In this document: piece after piece, positions 16,830 through 25,641 of the stretch | Numbering within the stretch: the stretch's first letter is position 1 | Layout: each line of letters opens with the position of its first letter | Assembly: GCF_004766045.1 (NCBI RefSeq) | Contig: NZ_SPQQ01000007.1 | Span: forward strand, 186,001 to 250,000 | Source: Desulfosporosinus fructosivorans | GTDB lineage: Bacteria > Bacillota > Desulfitobacteriia > Desulfitobacteriales > Desulfitobacteriaceae | Length of the DNA stretch: 64,000 nt | Reading direction: 5' to 3' | Position numbers and translations under genes: made by a program | The notes under the pieces: model-generated | What the model was told of the DNA's origin: nothing | Databases searched by the model: none | What the model saw: only the letters and a program-made list of their open reading frames with translations

Positions 16830-17881
16830 GCAAGATGCAGACAAAACGAAGTTATATTGATGGAAGACATCCAGAGGCTGAACTGTTAAAAGAGGCTGCA
16901 GAGTTGCTGAGAGCAGGAGAATTGGTAGCCTTTCCTACGGAAACAGTCTATGGCTTAGGGGCTAATGCCCTAGATGCTTCAGCTTGTGTTAAGATCTTTG
17001 AAGCGAAAGGGCGACCTCAGGATAATCCTTTAATTGTTCATGTTTGCAATCGCGCTATGGCAGATAACTTGGTTGCAAACTGGACGCCAGAAGCAGAACT
17101 ATGTGTACAACATTTCTGGCCAGGCCCGTTGACCCTGGTTATGCCTAAGACGTCCAAGGTTCCGGAGGTTGTTACTGCAGGACTGGACAACGTAGCGATT
17201 CGTATGCCCAGTCATCCGGTTGCCCTCCGTCTTATCGAGGAAACAGGATTGCCTATTGCTGCTCCAAGTGCTAACCTCTCAGGGAAACCTAGTCCGACAA
17301 GTGGCAGTCATGTATGGCGTGATATGAAAGGTAAAATTCCGTTGATCCTTGATGCCGGGGCTTGTTTGGTCGGAGTGGAATCAACCGTACTCGATGTGAG
17401 CGGGGGGATTCCCACCATCCTTCGACCAGGTGGAATATCTAGAGAACAGTTGGAGGCGGTACTTGGCGAGGTGCGGGTGGATACCCCATCGGAGACCCAG
17501 GCTCCCAAAGCCCCTGGCATGAAATATAGGCACTATGCTCCTCGAGGAGAGATGATCCTGATGATTGGCTCTTCCGAGCGTATCATACAGCGCATGGGAC
17601 ATGAAATTCAAAAAGGACATGCACGCCTGAAAAAGGTCGGAGTTCTTTGCTCACTGGAGAGCGCACCTTTTTTACATAACCAGCTTCCAGAACTCTTATT
17701 TGTTCTGGGGTCTAAAAATCGACCAGAAGAAGTGGCGAGTAACTTGTTTGAAGGATTACGACTGTGTGATGAACGAGGTATAGATTTGATATTGGCTGAG
17801 GGGGTCGAAGAGGGAGGCTTAGGGACCGCTATTATGAATCGATTACAGAAAGCGGCTGGTAAGCGGGTTCTATACATGTAG
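16826..17881 (+). CDS. tsaC: L-threonylcarbamoyladenylate synthase (Sua5/YwlC type)
   Basis: This 351-residue full-length Sua5-type enzyme makes threonylcarbamoyl-AMP from threonine, bicarbonate and ATP, the first step of the t6A modification of ANN-decoding tRNAs. The YrdC-like catalytic domain fills about residues 10-205 (FPTETVYGLGANA, KGRPQDNPLIVHV, AAPSANLSGKPSPT). A smaller C-terminal Sua5 domain follows the linker KAPGMKYRHYAPRG. ATG overlaps the prmC stop by 4 bp, so prfA-prmC-tsaC form one translation-linked operon. Confidence 0.95.
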   Translation: MSKMQTKRSYIDGRHPEAELLKEAAELLRAGELVAFPTETVYGLGANALDASACVKIFEAKGRPQDNPLIVHVCNRAMADNLVANWTPEAELCVQHFWPGPLTLVMPKTSKVPEVVTAGLDNVAIRMPSHPVALRLIEETGLPIAAPSANLSGKPSPTSGSHVWRDMKGKIPLILDAGACLVGVESTVLDVSGGIPTILRPGGISREQLEAVLGEVRVDTPSETQAPKAPGMKYRHYAPRGEMILMIGSSERIIQRMGHEIQKGHARLKKVGVLCSLESAPFLHNQLPELLFVLGSKNRPEEVASNLFEGLRLCDERGIDLILAEGVEEGGLGTAIMNRLQKAAGKRVLYM

Positions 17882-17967
17882 AAAACAATGCATTCTGGTA
17901 TTAGTGTTCAATCCGTCTAATATACCGTTTCCTGCGCATATACATAGTGGGAACGGAGGGAAGAATA

Positions 17968-18552
17968 TTGAATTTAGCATGGGTTGTGGCAGTTGCAATT
18001 GCCCTAGGAGCAGATGCATTCTCGTTGTCTTTAGCAATCGGTTTGGCTGGTATCAGGAAAAGCATGGTTCTGCGCTTGTCGTTGGTTGTGGCCGTCTTTC
18101 ACGTGATCATGCCGCTTAGTGGAATGATTTTGGGTCAAGCATCAGGATCGATTCTCGGTCATTATGCCAGTGGAATAGGAGCCTTAGTTCTCATCGGGTT
18201 GGGGGGGAGAATGCTTTACAAGGTTTATCGACCAACCATTGAGCGTTACCCTCTTGGGGAAGCGAGAAAGGCTCTTTTTCAGAGTAACTTATCAACTAAC
18301 ACTTCTCTCAGTGGATTCGGTATCTGTGTGTTAGCGGCCAGTGTGAGTTTAGATGCCTTAAGTGTAGGCTTTTCACTGGGAACGATCAGAGCAGATCTCC
18401 TCATATCGGTTTTAATCATAGGTGTGATTGCTGGACTAATGACTGGAATAGGTTTAGTTTTAGGACGTGTAATGGGAACTCGGTTAGGAGATAAGGCTGA
18501 AATGCTTGGAGGCTTGGCATTATTGCTGATCGGTGTTAAATTGCTTTTTTAA
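17968..18552 (+). CDS. mntP: Manganese efflux pump MntP
   Basis: This 194-residue integral membrane protein has about six helices. The duplicated motifs ALGADAFSLSLAIGL near the N-terminus and SLDALSVGFSLGTI in the second half carry the aspartates needed for Mn2+ export in MntP proteins. It should protect the cell from excess manganese. The start is taken as TTG 17968, after GGAGGGAAGAATA; the frame is open a few codons further up. Only 86 bp separate it from tsaC, and the yybP-ykoY manganese riboswitch often found before mntP is not visible. Confidence 0.88.
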   Translation: MNLAWVVAVAIALGADAFSLSLAIGLAGIRKSMVLRLSLVVAVFHVIMPLSGMILGQASGSILGHYASGIGALVLIGLGGRMLYKVYRPTIERYPLGEARKALFQSNLSTNTSLSGFGICVLAASVSLDALSVGFSLGTIRADLLISVLIIGVIAGLMTGIGLVLGRVMGTRLGDKAEMLGGLALLLIGVKLLF

Positions 18553-18570
18553 GGAATAGAGGTGGGAATG

Positions 18571-19008
18571 ATGGGCTTAAAACTTCTGTTTATTTGCACA
18601 GGAAATACATGTCGAAGTCCAATGGCTGAGGGATTGGCCAGGAAAATCTTCGGTGACTCAGTTCAAGTTGGTTCTGCAGGAATGGCAGCATACGGTGGAG
18701 AAAGCGCCAATACCCATGCACTTGAAGTTCTTAAAGAGCAAAATATTGATCTATCAAGACATTTTAGTAGAAGGATTAGCGCTGAGTTAATGGCCGATGC
18801 GGATTGGATTATCCCGATGACCCAAGCCCAAGAAGAAGCCTTGAAGCGTCTCTTTCCAGAATATGCTGAAAAAGTACGGTATTTAGGTGATTGGGGGGAG
18901 CAAAAAAGGGAAGTTGTTGATCCCTGGGGTGGCTCTCTCGAAATTTATCGTCAGACAGCTCAGGAGATTGGTAATTTGTTAAGCGCAATAAAGAGTTATC
19001 TGGCTTAA
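18571..19008 (+). CDS. ywlE: Low-molecular-weight protein phosphatase, YwlE type
   Basis: This 145-residue phosphatase has the P-loop FICTGNTCRSPMAEG near the N-terminus (nucleophilic Cys, then Arg) and the general-acid aspartate in VVDPWGGSLEIY. The Thr in CTGNTCR is the residue associated with arginine-phosphate specificity in B. subtilis YwlE, so it may act as a protein arginine phosphatase rather than a tyrosine phosphatase. Three starts are possible (GTG 18562, ATG 18568, ATG 18571); the last has the best spacing from GAGGTG. Its place between mntP and rpiB matches the Bacillus order. Confidence 0.85.
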   Translation: MGLKLLFICTGNTCRSPMAEGLARKIFGDSVQVGSAGMAAYGGESANTHALEVLKEQNIDLSRHFSRRISAELMADADWIIPMTQAQEEALKRLFPEYAEKVRYLGDWGEQKREVVDPWGGSLEIYRQTAQEIGNLLSAIKSYLA

Positions 19009-19174
19009 TGGCAGAAATCGGAGGTAGTCGCCGGAGATCAGAAAGAACAGGTGCTTATGCTCTGAGTCAGGTAAGAGTACAATGCATTTGCGCTGATTTC
19101 TATGTGAGCTAAGTCCCCTTAGCTTGCCAGATACCTAAGAGATAAGTATAAGATAGACGAAAGTTGTCTACACT

Positions 19175-19200
19175 AGCGGCGTAAAACGTCGCTTTATTTT
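19175..19200 (+). terminator. Probable terminator after ywlE
   Basis: AGCGGCG, a TAAAA loop and CGTCGCT (one G-T pair) are followed by TTATTTTG. Confidence 0.65.
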
Positions 19201-19268
19201 GTGTTTTGGCAGGGATTATGTATCTATATGTAGAATAAAATGTTTATAGATTAGATGGAGGAATGAAC

Positions 19269-19718
19269 ATGAGAGTTGCGTTGGGATCCGATCACGGTGG
19301 TTATGAACTCAAGGAAGCTATTCTTAAGCATTTAAAAACACAGGGATTAGAAGTCCAAGATTTGGGGACCCATTCAAACGATTCCGTGGATTATCCCAAG
19401 TATGGTTTTTCTGTAGGAAGTGCAATTATCAAGGGAGAGGCTGACTTGGGAATTGTAATCTGTGGAACTGGGCAGGGGATTTCCATGGCCGCAAATAAAG
19501 TCCCAGGAATTCGTTCAGCGGTCTGTTCAGAGACGTTTTCTGCTCGGATGTCCAGAGAGCATAATAATGCCAATGTTTTAGCCCTAGGTGCTCGGGTAAT
19601 CGGCGTCGGTCTTGCCCTCGAGATAGTCGATGTCTTTTTGAAAGCAGAGTTTTCAGGAGGAAGGCACGCCCTCCGATTAAAGTTGATTTCTGACATTGAA
19701 TGCGGTGAGAAGGTCTGA
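19269..19718 (+). CDS. rpiB: Ribose-5-phosphate isomerase B
   Basis: This 149-residue RpiB/LacA-family enzyme interconverts ribose-5-phosphate and ribulose-5-phosphate. The N-terminal GSDHGGYELK holds the phosphate-binding and ring-opening residues. The catalytic cysteine is in VICGTGQGISMAANK, and SREHNNANVLALGARV is conserved. ATG 19269 is preferred over ATG 19263 because GGAGG would be only 1 nt from the earlier codon. With tal, fba and the split transketolase, the window encodes most of the non-oxidative pentose phosphate pathway. Confidence 0.93.
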   Translation: MRVALGSDHGGYELKEAILKHLKTQGLEVQDLGTHSNDSVDYPKYGFSVGSAIIKGEADLGIVICGTGQGISMAANKVPGIRSAVCSETFSARMSREHNNANVLALGARVIGVGLALEIVDVFLKAEFSGGRHALRLKLISDIECGEKV

Positions 19719-19795
19719 GTGAACTCGTTCAACTAAGTTGAACATTTAAAACTTCGGTTGAATCAATTGTCACTGAGAGGAGGAATACCTTTCTT

Positions 19796-20362
19796 ATGGA
19801 TAAAAACGTTGTAGATAAATTGCAAGTGATGGCCAAGGTTTGGGAAGATGTACTCGATGCCTTTTTCCTAAAAGCAAATTTAAAACAAGGACAGATCCTT
19901 GTTTTAGGGTGTAGCACAAGTGAAGTTATCGGTCATCGGATCGGGCAGGGGAGCAGTTTGGAAGTTGCCGAGATGTTGCTCCCACCTTTGTTGGAACGGG
20001 TTCACCAACAAGGAATCTTTCTGGCAGTTCAGGGGTGTGAACATATTAATCGGGCCTTAGTTGTGGAAGAAGCGTGTGTAGATCACCATGGATTAGGACT
20101 AGAAGTGGTTACGGTACTTCCGGGATTGCATGCTGGAGGTGCAATGACAGTACAAGCCTGGAAGAAGTTTTCTTCTCCGCTTATGATAGAGCGGATACAA
20201 GGGCATGCTGGCATTGATATCGGCGACACTTTTATTGGCATGCACCTTCGCCCCGTAGCAATACCCATCCGCATCCATGTGAAGGAATTGGGAGAAGCCC
20301 ACTTAACCCTAGCCCACACCCGTCCCCGCCTCATAGGAGGCCCAAGGGCTGTGTACCCCTAG
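19796..20362 (+). CDS. ywlG: YwlG-like protein (UPF0340/TIGR01440)
   Basis: This 188-residue cytoplasmic protein of the UPF0340 family is recognised by LVLGCSTSEVIGHRIGQGSS near residue 40, by AVQGCEHINRALVVE, and by the end LTLAHTRPRLIGGPRA. The function of the family is not known. It is nearly always found between rpiB and glyA in Firmicutes, as here, which hints at a link to one-carbon or pentose metabolism but does not prove one. The ribosome site is GAGAGGAGG, 11 nt before ATG. Confidence 0.85.
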   Translation: MDKNVVDKLQVMAKVWEDVLDAFFLKANLKQGQILVLGCSTSEVIGHRIGQGSSLEVAEMLLPPLLERVHQQGIFLAVQGCEHINRALVVEEACVDHHGLGLEVVTVLPGLHAGGAMTVQAWKKFSSPLMIERIQGHAGIDIGDTFIGMHLRPVAIPIRIHVKELGEAHLTLAHTRPRLIGGPRAVYP

Positions 20363-20421
20363 GAATCTTCAACTCGAAAATTCCTCTCATCCGCGAAATT
20401 AATTTTTAGGAGTGAAACGCA

Positions 20422-21678
20422 TTGGATTATATTAATCAATGGGTGAAATCCCAAGACCCAGAAGTCGCGCAAGCCATTCAGCAAGAAGAGAACCGTCAGA
20501 GAAATACAATAGAGTTAATTGCCTCGGAGAACTTCGTCAGTCGGGCAGTGATGGCAACCCAAGGATCTGTTTTAACGAACAAATATGCCGAAGGGTATCC
20601 AGGAAAACGCTATTATGGCGGGTGCGAATTTGTTGATGTAGTCGAAAATCTGGCGCGGGAACGTATTAAGAGAATCTTTGGCGCAGAGCATGCTAATGTG
20701 CAGCCTCATTCTGGGTCTCAAGCCAATATGGCAGTTTATTTTGCATTTTTAAAACCCGGAGACACAGTACTCGGAATGAATCTATCCCACGGAGGACACT
20801 TGACACATGGGAGCCCGGTGAATATCTCTGGGGTTTATTTTAACTTTGTTCCTTACGGAGTTGATAATAAAACGGAACGTATTGACTATGATCAGGTTCG
20901 ACAGTTAGCTCTAGAGCACCATCCAAAGATGATTGTTGCTGGGGCAAGTGCCTATCCGCGGGTCATTGACTTTATCAAAATGCGTGAAATAGCAGATGAA
21001 GTAGGCGCCTTCTTTATGGTGGATATGGCACACTTCGCCGGACTCGTGGCCGCAGGATTACACCCATCGCCTGTTCCACATGCGCACTTTGTGACCTCCA
21101 CTACCCATAAAACATTAAGAGGGCCGCGTGGTGGGTTGATTCTCTGTAAAGCGGAGCATGCTCAAGCAATCGATAAGGCCATTTTTCCTGGAATTCAGGG
21201 GGGGCCACTGATGCATGTCATTGCAGCTAAAGCGGTTGCCTTTGGTGAAGCTCTTCAGCCAGACTTTAAGATTTATCAAACCAATATTGTGGAAAATGCC
21301 AAAGCCTTGGCCCAAGCACTGACAGATCGAGGATTCCGACTTGTCTCAGGAGGAACGGATAATCATCTTATGCTTGTGGATGTTCGGACCAAGGACCTAA
21401 CAGGTAAAGAAGCGGAAAACATCCTTCACGAAGTAGGGATTACAGTCAACAAAAACACAATTCCATTTGATACGGCAAGTCCTTTTATCACAAGCGGAAT
21501 TCGCATCGGCACGCCAGCAGTTACATCGCGTGGCATGAATCCAGAAGCGATGAAGAGAATTGCAGAGGCAATGGACTACGCCTTGACCTCACACCATGAA
21601 CCTGATAAACTGGCAAAAGCGCGGGAAATTGTCAGCTCACTGTGCGCTGAGTTTCCCTTATATTCAAATTTAGATTAG
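20422..21678 (+). CDS. glyA: Serine hydroxymethyltransferase
   Basis: This 418-residue PLP enzyme converts serine and tetrahydrofolate to glycine and 5,10-methylene-tetrahydrofolate, the main source of one-carbon units. It begins with IELIASENFVSRAV. GKRYYGGCEFVD binds cofactor and substrate, and the PLP lysine is in TSTTHKTLRGPRGG. The start codon is TTG, preceded by TTTTAGGAGTGAAACG. It leads directly into upp (18-bp gap), so it probably supports nucleotide synthesis in the same transcript as upp and comEB. Confidence 0.96.
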   Translation: MDYINQWVKSQDPEVAQAIQQEENRQRNTIELIASENFVSRAVMATQGSVLTNKYAEGYPGKRYYGGCEFVDVVENLARERIKRIFGAEHANVQPHSGSQANMAVYFAFLKPGDTVLGMNLSHGGHLTHGSPVNISGVYFNFVPYGVDNKTERIDYDQVRQLALEHHPKMIVAGASAYPRVIDFIKMREIADEVGAFFMVDMAHFAGLVAAGLHPSPVPHAHFVTSTTHKTLRGPRGGLILCKAEHAQAIDKAIFPGIQGGPLMHVIAAKAVAFGEALQPDFKIYQTNIVENAKALAQALTDRGFRLVSGGTDNHLMLVDVRTKDLTGKEAENILHEVGITVNKNTIPFDTASPFITSGIRIGTPAVTSRGMNPEAMKRIAEAMDYALTSHHEPDKLAKAREIVSSLCAEFPLYSNLD

Positions 21679-21695
21679 GAGTTGAGACCAGAACA

Positions 21696-22325
21696 ATGTC
21701 AAAACTTCAAGTTCTTGATCATCCTCTAATTCAACACAAGTTGTCCCTTATTCGTGATGAGAAAACAGGCTCAAAGGAATTTAGGGAACTTGTAGAGGAA
21801 GTCGCGATGTTGATGGCTTATGAGGTAACCCGTGATTTTCCCCTCCAAGAAATTGAAGTTAAAACACCGGTTGCAATTGCAAAATCCAAAGTGCTTGCCG
21901 GTCGAAAAGTCGGCTTAGTCCCAATCCTGAGAGCTGGGTTAGGTATGGTCGACGGAATGCTTCGACTGATTCCTGCTGCTAAAGTTGGGCATGTTGGCCT
22001 GTATCGAGATCCAAAGACCCTTCTCCCTGTCGAGTACTACTGTAAGTTGCCTAGCGACATTGCGGAACGTGACCTTATTGTCATAGATCCTATGTTGGCA
22101 ACGGGCGGCTCTGCGTCGGCAGCAATTATGTTCCTAAAAGATCGTGGCGCTAAAAATATTAAATTAATGTGCCTGATCGCTGCACCAGAAGGAATACTAG
22201 CCGTGCAGACGGCACACTCCGATGTGGATATTTTTGTTGCAGCAGTGGATGAGTGCTTAAACGACCACGGATACATTATACCAGGCCTCGGTGATGCAGG
22301 GGACCGATTGTTTGGGACAAAATGA
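21696..22325 (+). CDS. upp: Uracil phosphoribosyltransferase
   Basis: This 209-residue enzyme salvages uracil to UMP using PRPP. The PRPP loop is IDPMLATGGSASAAIMFL. The uracil-binding end GYIIPGLGDAGDRLFGTK is complete, and LVPILRAGLGMVDGML is a family signature. The stop overlaps the start of comEB by 4 bp. It is the first of two pyrimidine genes (upp-comEB) between glyA and wecB. Confidence 0.96.
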   Translation: MSKLQVLDHPLIQHKLSLIRDEKTGSKEFRELVEEVAMLMAYEVTRDFPLQEIEVKTPVAIAKSKVLAGRKVGLVPILRAGLGMVDGMLRLIPAAKVGHVGLYRDPKTLLPVEYYCKLPSDIAERDLIVIDPMLATGGSASAAIMFLKDRGAKNIKLMCLIAAPEGILAVQTAHSDVDIFVAAVDECLNDHGYIIPGLGDAGDRLFGTK

Positions 22326-22813
22326 TGACACAGGAAAAACGTCCAAGTTGGGATAGTTATTTTATGCAGTTGGCTTTCGTGGTGGCGGGGCGTTCAACAT
22401 GCCTACGCCGCCAGGTTGGCGCTGTGCTGGTTAAAGAGAAACAAATTTTGAGTACAGGATATAATGGGAGTCCTTCTGGACTCCTACATTGTGATGAAGT
22501 TGGTTGTTTGCGGCAGAGCTTAGGCATTCCTTCAGGGGAGCGTCATGAGATCTGCCGTGCTGTGCATGCCGAACAAAATGCCCTAGTACAGGCGGCAAAA
22601 CATGGGGTCGCGATTGCAGGGGCGGATCTGTATACGACAGTGCAACCATGTGTACAATGTACAAAAATGATAATTAATGCTGGGATACGACGTGTGGTCT
22701 ATACTCATTCTTATCCGGATCAGCTTGCTGTAGCTATGGCTGGAGAAGCAGGCTTAGAGTTAGTACAACTTGAAGAAAAGTGTGAGACGCGAGACGGGAA
22801 GTGCGATACATAA
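22322..22813 (+). CDS. comEB: dCMP deaminase (ComEB-like)
   Basis: This 163-residue zinc deaminase of the cytidine/deoxycytidylate family probably converts dCMP to dUMP for thymidylate synthesis. The zinc and proton-shuttle residues are in HAEQNALVQA and TVQPCVQCTKM. The conserved start WDSYFMQLAFVVAGRSTC matches ComEB. The last dozen residues (from EEKCETRD) are encoded by DNA with the TCGAG-repeat vocabulary seen just downstream, so the tail may be an addition with no function. Confidence 0.9.
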   Translation: MMTQEKRPSWDSYFMQLAFVVAGRSTCLRRQVGAVLVKEKQILSTGYNGSPSGLLHCDEVGCLRQSLGIPSGERHEICRAVHAEQNALVQAAKHGVAIAGADLYTTVQPCVQCTKMIINAGIRRVVYTHSYPDQLAVAMAGEAGLELVQLEEKCETRDGKCDT

Positions 22814-22858
22814 CTTCGAGCCTCGAATATCACGTTATCGAGTCTCGATGTAAATCGA
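22800..22858. repeat. TCGAG-type short-repeat cluster, copy 2
   Basis: TTCGAGCCTCGAATATC and TTATCGAGTCTCGATG units fill the comEB-wecB gap, using the same words as 13911-14000. Related GAGACGCGAGACGG lies inside the comEB 3' end. Confidence 0.6.
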
Positions 22859-22871
22859 AGGGAGTAAAAAC

Positions 22872-23999
22872 TTGAAAAATCCAAAAAAAGTGATGGTCGT
22901 GTTTGGTACACGCCCGGAAGCCATAAAAATGGCTCCGGTGATCCGAGCACTTCGACAGAAAGCTGAAATCCTCTGTCAGGTTACAGTGACAGCTCAGCAC
23001 CGGGAGATGTTGGATCAGGTCTTGGAGCTGTTTAAAATAGTCCCGGATTTTGATCTAAATCTCATGAAGCAGGGCCAAACGCTTACTGATATCACCACTC
23101 GAGTCCTTTGCGGCCTCCGGGAGGTTTTTCAACGAGAACTCCCTGACCTTATACTAGTTCATGGTGACACGACAACCACTTTCGTAGCTGCATTGGCCGC
23201 GTTTTATGCGCAAATTCCAGTTGGACATATAGAAGCTGGGCTGCGTACAGGTAACAAGTATTCGCCGTTTCCAGAAGAAATGAATCGTAAACTGGCGACC
23301 GTTCTTACGGATCTCCATTTCGCTCCCACAGAAACAGCGAAAAAGAACCTTTTACTCGAAGGTGTTGAACCAGAAAAGATATTTGTGACAGGAAATACAG
23401 TCATTGATGCATTATTATCCACGATGAAACCAGAGTATGGCTTTCATGACCCTCACATCCAACAAATTCTCGAACAGGGAAAAGAGTTGCGGATGATTTT
23501 GGTAACAACCCATCGCAGGGAGAACCTCGGTGAACCGATGCGTCAAATTTATCAGGCTTTGCGTAGTACTCTCGAGATGTTTCCCGATACGTATGTAATA
23601 TTTCCAGTACATAAAAATCCAAAGGTCCGGAAAGTGGTCACGGAAATACTAGGATCACATCCGAGGGTCAATCTTGTTGAACCGTTGGACTATGAACCAT
23701 TCGTAAATCTAATGGCAAGGTCACATTTGATTTTGACAGACTCGGGAGGTATTCAGGAAGAAGCCCCTTCACTGGGTATACCAGTCTTGGTGGTTCGGGA
23801 TACTACAGAACGCCCCGAAGCGGTTGGAGCCGGGACGGTTTCTCTCGTAGGGACCGAGTATGACAGCGTATTTATGGAAATGAAGCGCCTTCTTAGTGAC
23901 CAAAACGCCTATAAAAAAATGTCCATGGCTTGCAATCCCTATGGAGATGGGTGTGCGGCAGACCGAATTGCGGAGATTATTTCGGGAAAGCGAGTCTAG
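22872..23999 (+). CDS. wecB: UDP-N-acetylglucosamine 2-epimerase
   Basis: This 375-residue non-hydrolysing epimerase converts UDP-GlcNAc to UDP-ManNAc. Signatures are VVFGTRPEAIKMAPV at the start, VHGDTTTTF, GHIEAGLRTG, TTHRRENLG and LTDSGGIQEEAPSLG. UDP-ManNAc feeds wall polymer and linkage-unit synthesis; the TagA/WecG-type transferase encoded at 37.6 kb would use the product. The start is TTG after GAAGGGAG. As in B. subtilis (mnaA), it sits just upstream of the ATP synthase operon. No clear terminator follows. Confidence 0.95.
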   Translation: MKNPKKVMVVFGTRPEAIKMAPVIRALRQKAEILCQVTVTAQHREMLDQVLELFKIVPDFDLNLMKQGQTLTDITTRVLCGLREVFQRELPDLILVHGDTTTTFVAALAAFYAQIPVGHIEAGLRTGNKYSPFPEEMNRKLATVLTDLHFAPTETAKKNLLLEGVEPEKIFVTGNTVIDALLSTMKPEYGFHDPHIQQILEQGKELRMILVTTHRRENLGEPMRQIYQALRSTLEMFPDTYVIFPVHKNPKVRKVVTEILGSHPRVNLVEPLDYEPFVNLMARSHLILTDSGGIQEEAPSLGIPVLVVRDTTERPEAVGAGTVSLVGTEYDSVFMEMKRLLSDQNAYKKMSMACNPYGDGCAADRIAEIISGKRV

Positions 24000-24212
24000 C
24001 GATAGAAAAAAACAATGTATAAAAAAGCACAAAGTAAGGTCAAAGTGTGGTAATATATAAATATTATATGAATTGTAAGAAAGTTGAAGTAAGTTGAGGT
24101 ATCTTAAGGGAAATTAATAAGCAGTGGTAGTTACAATTCATTGAATATGGGCAGTATTTAGTTAGACCCCTTGACCAATGGATTTATTGATTACATAGAA
24201 AAGGTGTAAAAA

Positions 24213-24446
24213 ATGGCGGGGAACCAAAAATCGTCTTGGCAAAAAGGTGTCAACGTGGGGTCAAATATTGCAACAACATTGGCGGGGTTAGTCGCTGGGG
24301 GGTTCTTCTTAGGGCGGTACTTGGATTCACGTTGGAATACTCAGCCGTGGTTAACGCTTACCTTAATGTTAGTTGGTCTAGCTCTGGGTGCGACGTACCT
24401 AGTGATTACATTAAAAGAGTTTGGGGCAACGGATGATAAAAAGTAG
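24213..24446 (+). CDS. atpZ: AtpZ/AtpI-type ATP synthase accessory protein
   Basis: This 77-residue protein has two membrane helices (ATTLAGLVAGGFFLGRYLD and LTLTLMLVGLALGATYLV). The GRYLD...W pattern belongs to the AtpZ family (putative F1Fo subunit or Mg2+/Ca2+ carrier) found at the head of Firmicutes atp operons. Its precise role is debated. The gap of about 210 bp before it probably carries the operon promoter; I see AT-rich -10-like sequence around 24050 but no convincing -35. The end overlaps the next gene. Confidence 0.8.
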   Translation: MAGNQKSSWQKGVNVGSNIATTLAGLVAGGFFLGRYLDSRWNTQPWLTLTLMLVGLALGATYLVITLKEFGATDDKK

Positions 24447-24804
24447 CATAGTAGTCTTATTGAGTGGAACCTCGTGTATATTACTGGGCATAGCCATATC
24501 AGGTCAACAATCCTATCTTGGTAGCCTAGTAGGGTACTGGGTTGGGTTTGGCTATATTATATGGATTCATCGTGAAACGCATCGTAGCTCTGAACTTGAG
24601 ATCCGTTCAGCGCTCAACCGGATGCGCCGAGGCCTCTTGGGTCGGTTAGGTATGGTTACTCTCGTTGTCGTTGCTGTTGCTCGCTTCCAGGCAAGCTGGC
24701 TTTTCAGTTTAGCGATAGGGATTGCTGCAGGGGTGATTATTTCCTTTATCTTTGTGGCAATAAATGAAACTAATGGAGAAAGGGGTGATAAAAGAAGTGC
24801 ATGA
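24433..24804 (+). CDS. atpI: ATP synthase subunit I
   Basis: This 123-residue membrane protein has four predicted helices (VVLLSGTSCILLGIAIS, LGSLVGYWVGFGYIIW, LGMVTLVVVAVARF, LAIGIAAGVIISFIFVA). It matches the AtpI family, which helps assemble the c-ring. Its start overlaps the atpZ end and its end overlaps atpB. ATG 24433 is chosen; a TTG 12 nt upstream is also in frame. Sequence conservation in this family is low, so the call rests mainly on position and topology. Confidence 0.78.
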   Translation: MIKSSIVVLLSGTSCILLGIAISGQQSYLGSLVGYWVGFGYIIWIHRETHRSSELEIRSALNRMRRGLLGRLGMVTLVVVAVARFQASWLFSLAIGIAAGVIISFIFVAINETNGERGDKRSA

Positions 24805-25552
24805 AGAAGAGTTAGTTTTATGGCATTTGGGATTTATGACGTTTCATGGCAAAACGCTGATTATGACTTGGATCGTGATGGCCGCTATTCTAGTATTCTG
24901 TATGCTGGGAATCCGCCATTTAACCAGTGGTAAACCTGGTAAAATGCAAAATATTTTAGAATGGATTGTTGATTTTGTAAGAGGTCTCATATCTGATAAT
25001 ATGAACTATGAACAGGGACGTCCGCTTCTGGGTTACTTAGTCACGTTAATTATGTTTGTTTTCTTTTCCAATATGCTTGGTCTCATCCCGAATTTCACGT
25101 TTACTCTTTTTGAACATCTCGACGTTGAATTCGCTCATTTAAACAAGATTTTCGAGGGACCATCTATGATGTCACCTACTGCGGACATCAATACAACATT
25201 GGCCTTAGCCTTGTTAACTATTATTTTAGTAGTTTCCTTAGGTATCAAGACCAAAGGGGTCCATTATTTCCATCACTTTGTAGAACCTTTTAAAGTCTTT
25301 GCGATTATTCACATTATTGACTTGCTTTCGAAACCAATGACACTAGCTTTTCGTCTTTTCGGCAATATCTTTGCTGGCGAAGTTTTGCTTAAGGTTATTC
25401 TCATGTTGCCGGGATTGTGGGTTCTGCCAGGAATTTTCCCGATGACTATTTGGTTGGCCTTTAGTATTTTCATTGGAGCAATTCAATCGTATGTGTTTGT
25501 GGTACTGACTACTGCTTACGTTTCCCAAGCTGTCACGACATCTGATCATTAA
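24797..25552 (+). CDS. atpB: ATP synthase Fo subunit a
   Basis: This 251-residue polytopic stator subunit forms the proton half-channels. The essential arginine is in KPMTLAFRLFGNIFAGE, and the last helices contain FSIFIGAIQSYVFVVLTTAYV. GTG 24797 is preferred, since AGGGGTGA lies 8 nt upstream and the protein then begins MHEEELVLWHLG like relatives. An ATG at 24764 would add 11 residues. The gene overlaps atpI by 8 bp. Confidence 0.92.
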   Translation: MHEEELVLWHLGFMTFHGKTLIMTWIVMAAILVFCMLGIRHLTSGKPGKMQNILEWIVDFVRGLISDNMNYEQGRPLLGYLVTLIMFVFFSNMLGLIPNFTFTLFEHLDVEFAHLNKIFEGPSMMSPTADINTTLALALLTIILVVSLGIKTKGVHYFHHFVEPFKVFAIIHIIDLLSKPMTLAFRLFGNIFAGEVLLKVILMLPGLWVLPGIFPMTIWLAFSIFIGAIQSYVFVVLTTAYVSQAVTTSDH

Positions 25553-25641
25553 GAGCTTTTATTGCTGGTTTTCAGTGGTGCTTGACACTCACTGAGGGAA
25601 TAATAATTATTTATTCTTGGAACAAGAAAGGAGGAAATCTC

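Noticed and set aside
17882..17967. Manganese riboswitch before mntP
   Set aside because: The gap is only 86 bp and shows none of the conserved loops of the yybP-ykoY class.
19009..19174. Riboswitch or RNA gene between ywlE and rpiB
   Set aside because: Only small stems (GCTAAG/CTTAGC near 19107) are visible, with no recognisable conserved motif; nothing beyond the terminator at 19175 is supported.
24000..24212. A specific promoter for the atp operon
   Set aside because: AT-rich -10-like stretches exist but no -35/-10 pair with acceptable spacing stands out.
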